From Thetidibacter halocola (GTDB lineage: Bacteria; Pseudomonadota; Alphaproteobacteria; Rhodobacterales; Rhodobacteraceae): DNA of 64,000 bases. Location of the stretch: contig NZ_JAGTUU010000001.1 of the NCBI RefSeq assembly GCF_018224955.1, positions 310,001 to 374,000 on the forward strand. The letters run 5' to 3'. Below are positions 63,346-64,000 of the stretch, one piece after another; positions within the stretch are counted from its first letter, which is position 1, and every line of letters starts with the position of its first letter. Under the pieces are notes generated by a model, which was given only the letters and a program-made list of their open reading frames with translations, was not told the origin of the DNA and did no database searches. Position numbers and translations under genes: made by a program.

Positions 63346-64000
63346 TCAGCGCTGCGATCGGCGGTCGAGCATCACCGCGATGATGATGGCCACGCCGATC
63401 ACGACGGGTTGCAGGTTGGGTGAGACGTTCAGAAGTGCCATGCCGTTGCGCAGCACGCCGATGATCAACAGGCCGATGAAGGTGCCGAACATGCCGCCCG
63501 ACCCGCCCGACAGGCTGGCGCCGCCGATCACGACGACCGCGATGACAGAAAGCAGGTCCCCTGCCCCGGCCGTGGGATGCGCCGAGTCGAGCCGTGCGCC
63601 CAGGATCAGCCCGGCCAGTGCCGCCAGAAGCCCGGCGATGACATAGACCAGGATCTTGACCTTCTGGGTGTCGATGCCGGACAGCCGCGCCACTTCCTCG
63701 CTGCCGCCTATGGCATAGAGCGCGCGGCCCGTCGGGCGGAAGTTCAGCCAGAAGGCCACCGCCAGGTATACAGAGACGAGGATGATCATCTCGAGCGGGA
63801 TGCCTGCCACGCGGATGGTCGCCAGCGCCGTGAACCACTCGGGGAACCCGGTGACCGGCCCGCCATTGGTGACGAACAGCGCGATCCCCGAACAGGCCGA
63901 CATGGTGGCCAGCGTGGCGACGAAGGGCTGGATGCGCCCGTAGGTCGACAGGATGCCGTTGACGAAGCCCACCAGCGCTCCGACGCCCAGACCCACCAGA
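63346..64000 (-). CDS. RbsC-type sugar ABC-transporter permease (5' end beyond window)
   Basis: The C-terminal 217 residues of an inner-membrane permease; the N-terminus lies off the right edge. Several TM helices and the pattern NGGPVTGFPEWFTALATIRV, the ATP-coupling loop around RALYAIGGSEEVARLSGIDT and the end helix LLSVIAVVVIGGASLSGGSG match RbsC/AraH-type (carbohydrate ABC, family 2) permeases, which import ribose, xylose, polyols or autoinducer 2. The stop is 30 bp before the dehydrogenase gene, so the permease is the head of the visible operon and its ATPase and binding protein should lie to the right. Confidence 0.88.
   Translation of the reverse strand, partial: LVGLGVGALVGFVNGILSTYGRIQPFVATLATMSACSGIALFVTNGGPVTGFPEWFTALATIRVAGIPLEMIILVSVYLAVAFWLNFRPTGRALYAIGGSEEVARLSGIDTQKVKILVYVIAGLLAALAGLILGARLDSAHPTAGAGDLLSVIAVVVIGGASLSGGSGGMFGTFIGLLIIGVLRNGMALLNVSPNLQPVVIGVAIIIAVMLDRRSQR

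Overview
The window is a GC-rich (roughly two-thirds G+C), densely packed stretch of an alphaproteobacterial chromosome. Gene content and order point to the Rhodobacterales (Roseobacteraceae/Paracoccaceae): a B12-dependent NrdJ as the ribonucleotide reductase seen here, a DUF177-rpmF-plsX-fabH-ihfA-merR block, a scpB-scpA-nagZ-SPOR-argS...dgt/erpA block, a duplicated-domain Dcd protein, and ppiD-trpE. No species can be named from sequence alone. Most long open frames antisense to these genes are GC-codon shadows and are left out.

Layout. 1-3.0 kb: mfd (runs off the left edge). 3.0-11.2 kb: XRE/cupin regulator divergent from an acyl-CoA ligase, DsbA/FrnE-like oxidoreductase, 2-TM K+ channel, Bcr/CflA exporter, a membrane chemoreceptor with a small coupled gene, a YitT-like protein and a glycosyltransferase. 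11.6-15.3 kb: nrdJ with two NrdR-box-like sites upstream. 15.8-21.6 kb: tRNA-Pro(TGG), DUF192, double cold-shock protein, pdxH, fabI, LysE-type exporter, gpt, DUF2127, aminotransferase. 21.6-31.5 kb: ppiD, trpE, a RACo-like corrinoid activator, tRNA-Gly(CCC), HDAC-like hydrolase, AbrB-type membrane protein, uup. 31.6-39.1 kb: olsB, bamE, DUF177, rpmF, plsX, fabH, ihfA, merR, tRNA-Pro(GGG), dcd. 39.1-48.6 kb: scpB, scpA, nagZ, SPOR protein, argS, Na+/H+ antiporter, Rossmann-like protein, dgt, erpA. 48.6-51.1 kb: the most unusual locus. 51.4-55.9 kb: xthA, rnd, purN, purM, a membrane protein. 55.9-59.0 kb: a CAT-anticodon tRNA followed by a decayed mobile region (integrase remnant, IS3 remnant, complete-looking IS110/IS1111 element). 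59.0-64.0 kb: CMD-family protein, HAD phosphatase, FGGY kinase, G1P-dehydrogenase-like enzyme and an RbsC-type permease, a likely polyol/sugar uptake and catabolism operon that runs off the right edge.

The candidate undescribed system is the minus-strand three-gene unit 51090-48619. It holds a 160-residue peptide made of a short leader and seven exact copies of VEAFTSWSGP on a strict 20-residue (60-bp) period, then a 352-residue protein of no family I can name with certainty, then a 10-TM EamA exporter whose start overlaps the stop of the preceding gene. Ser, Ala and Gly codons inside the repeats differ while the amino acids do not, so the peptide is under selection. This has the outline of a multi-core ribosomal-peptide (RiPP-like) cluster: precursor, possible maturation protein, exporter. 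Its promoter region is an AT-rich island with two perfect DnaA boxes. The chemistry and function are inference.
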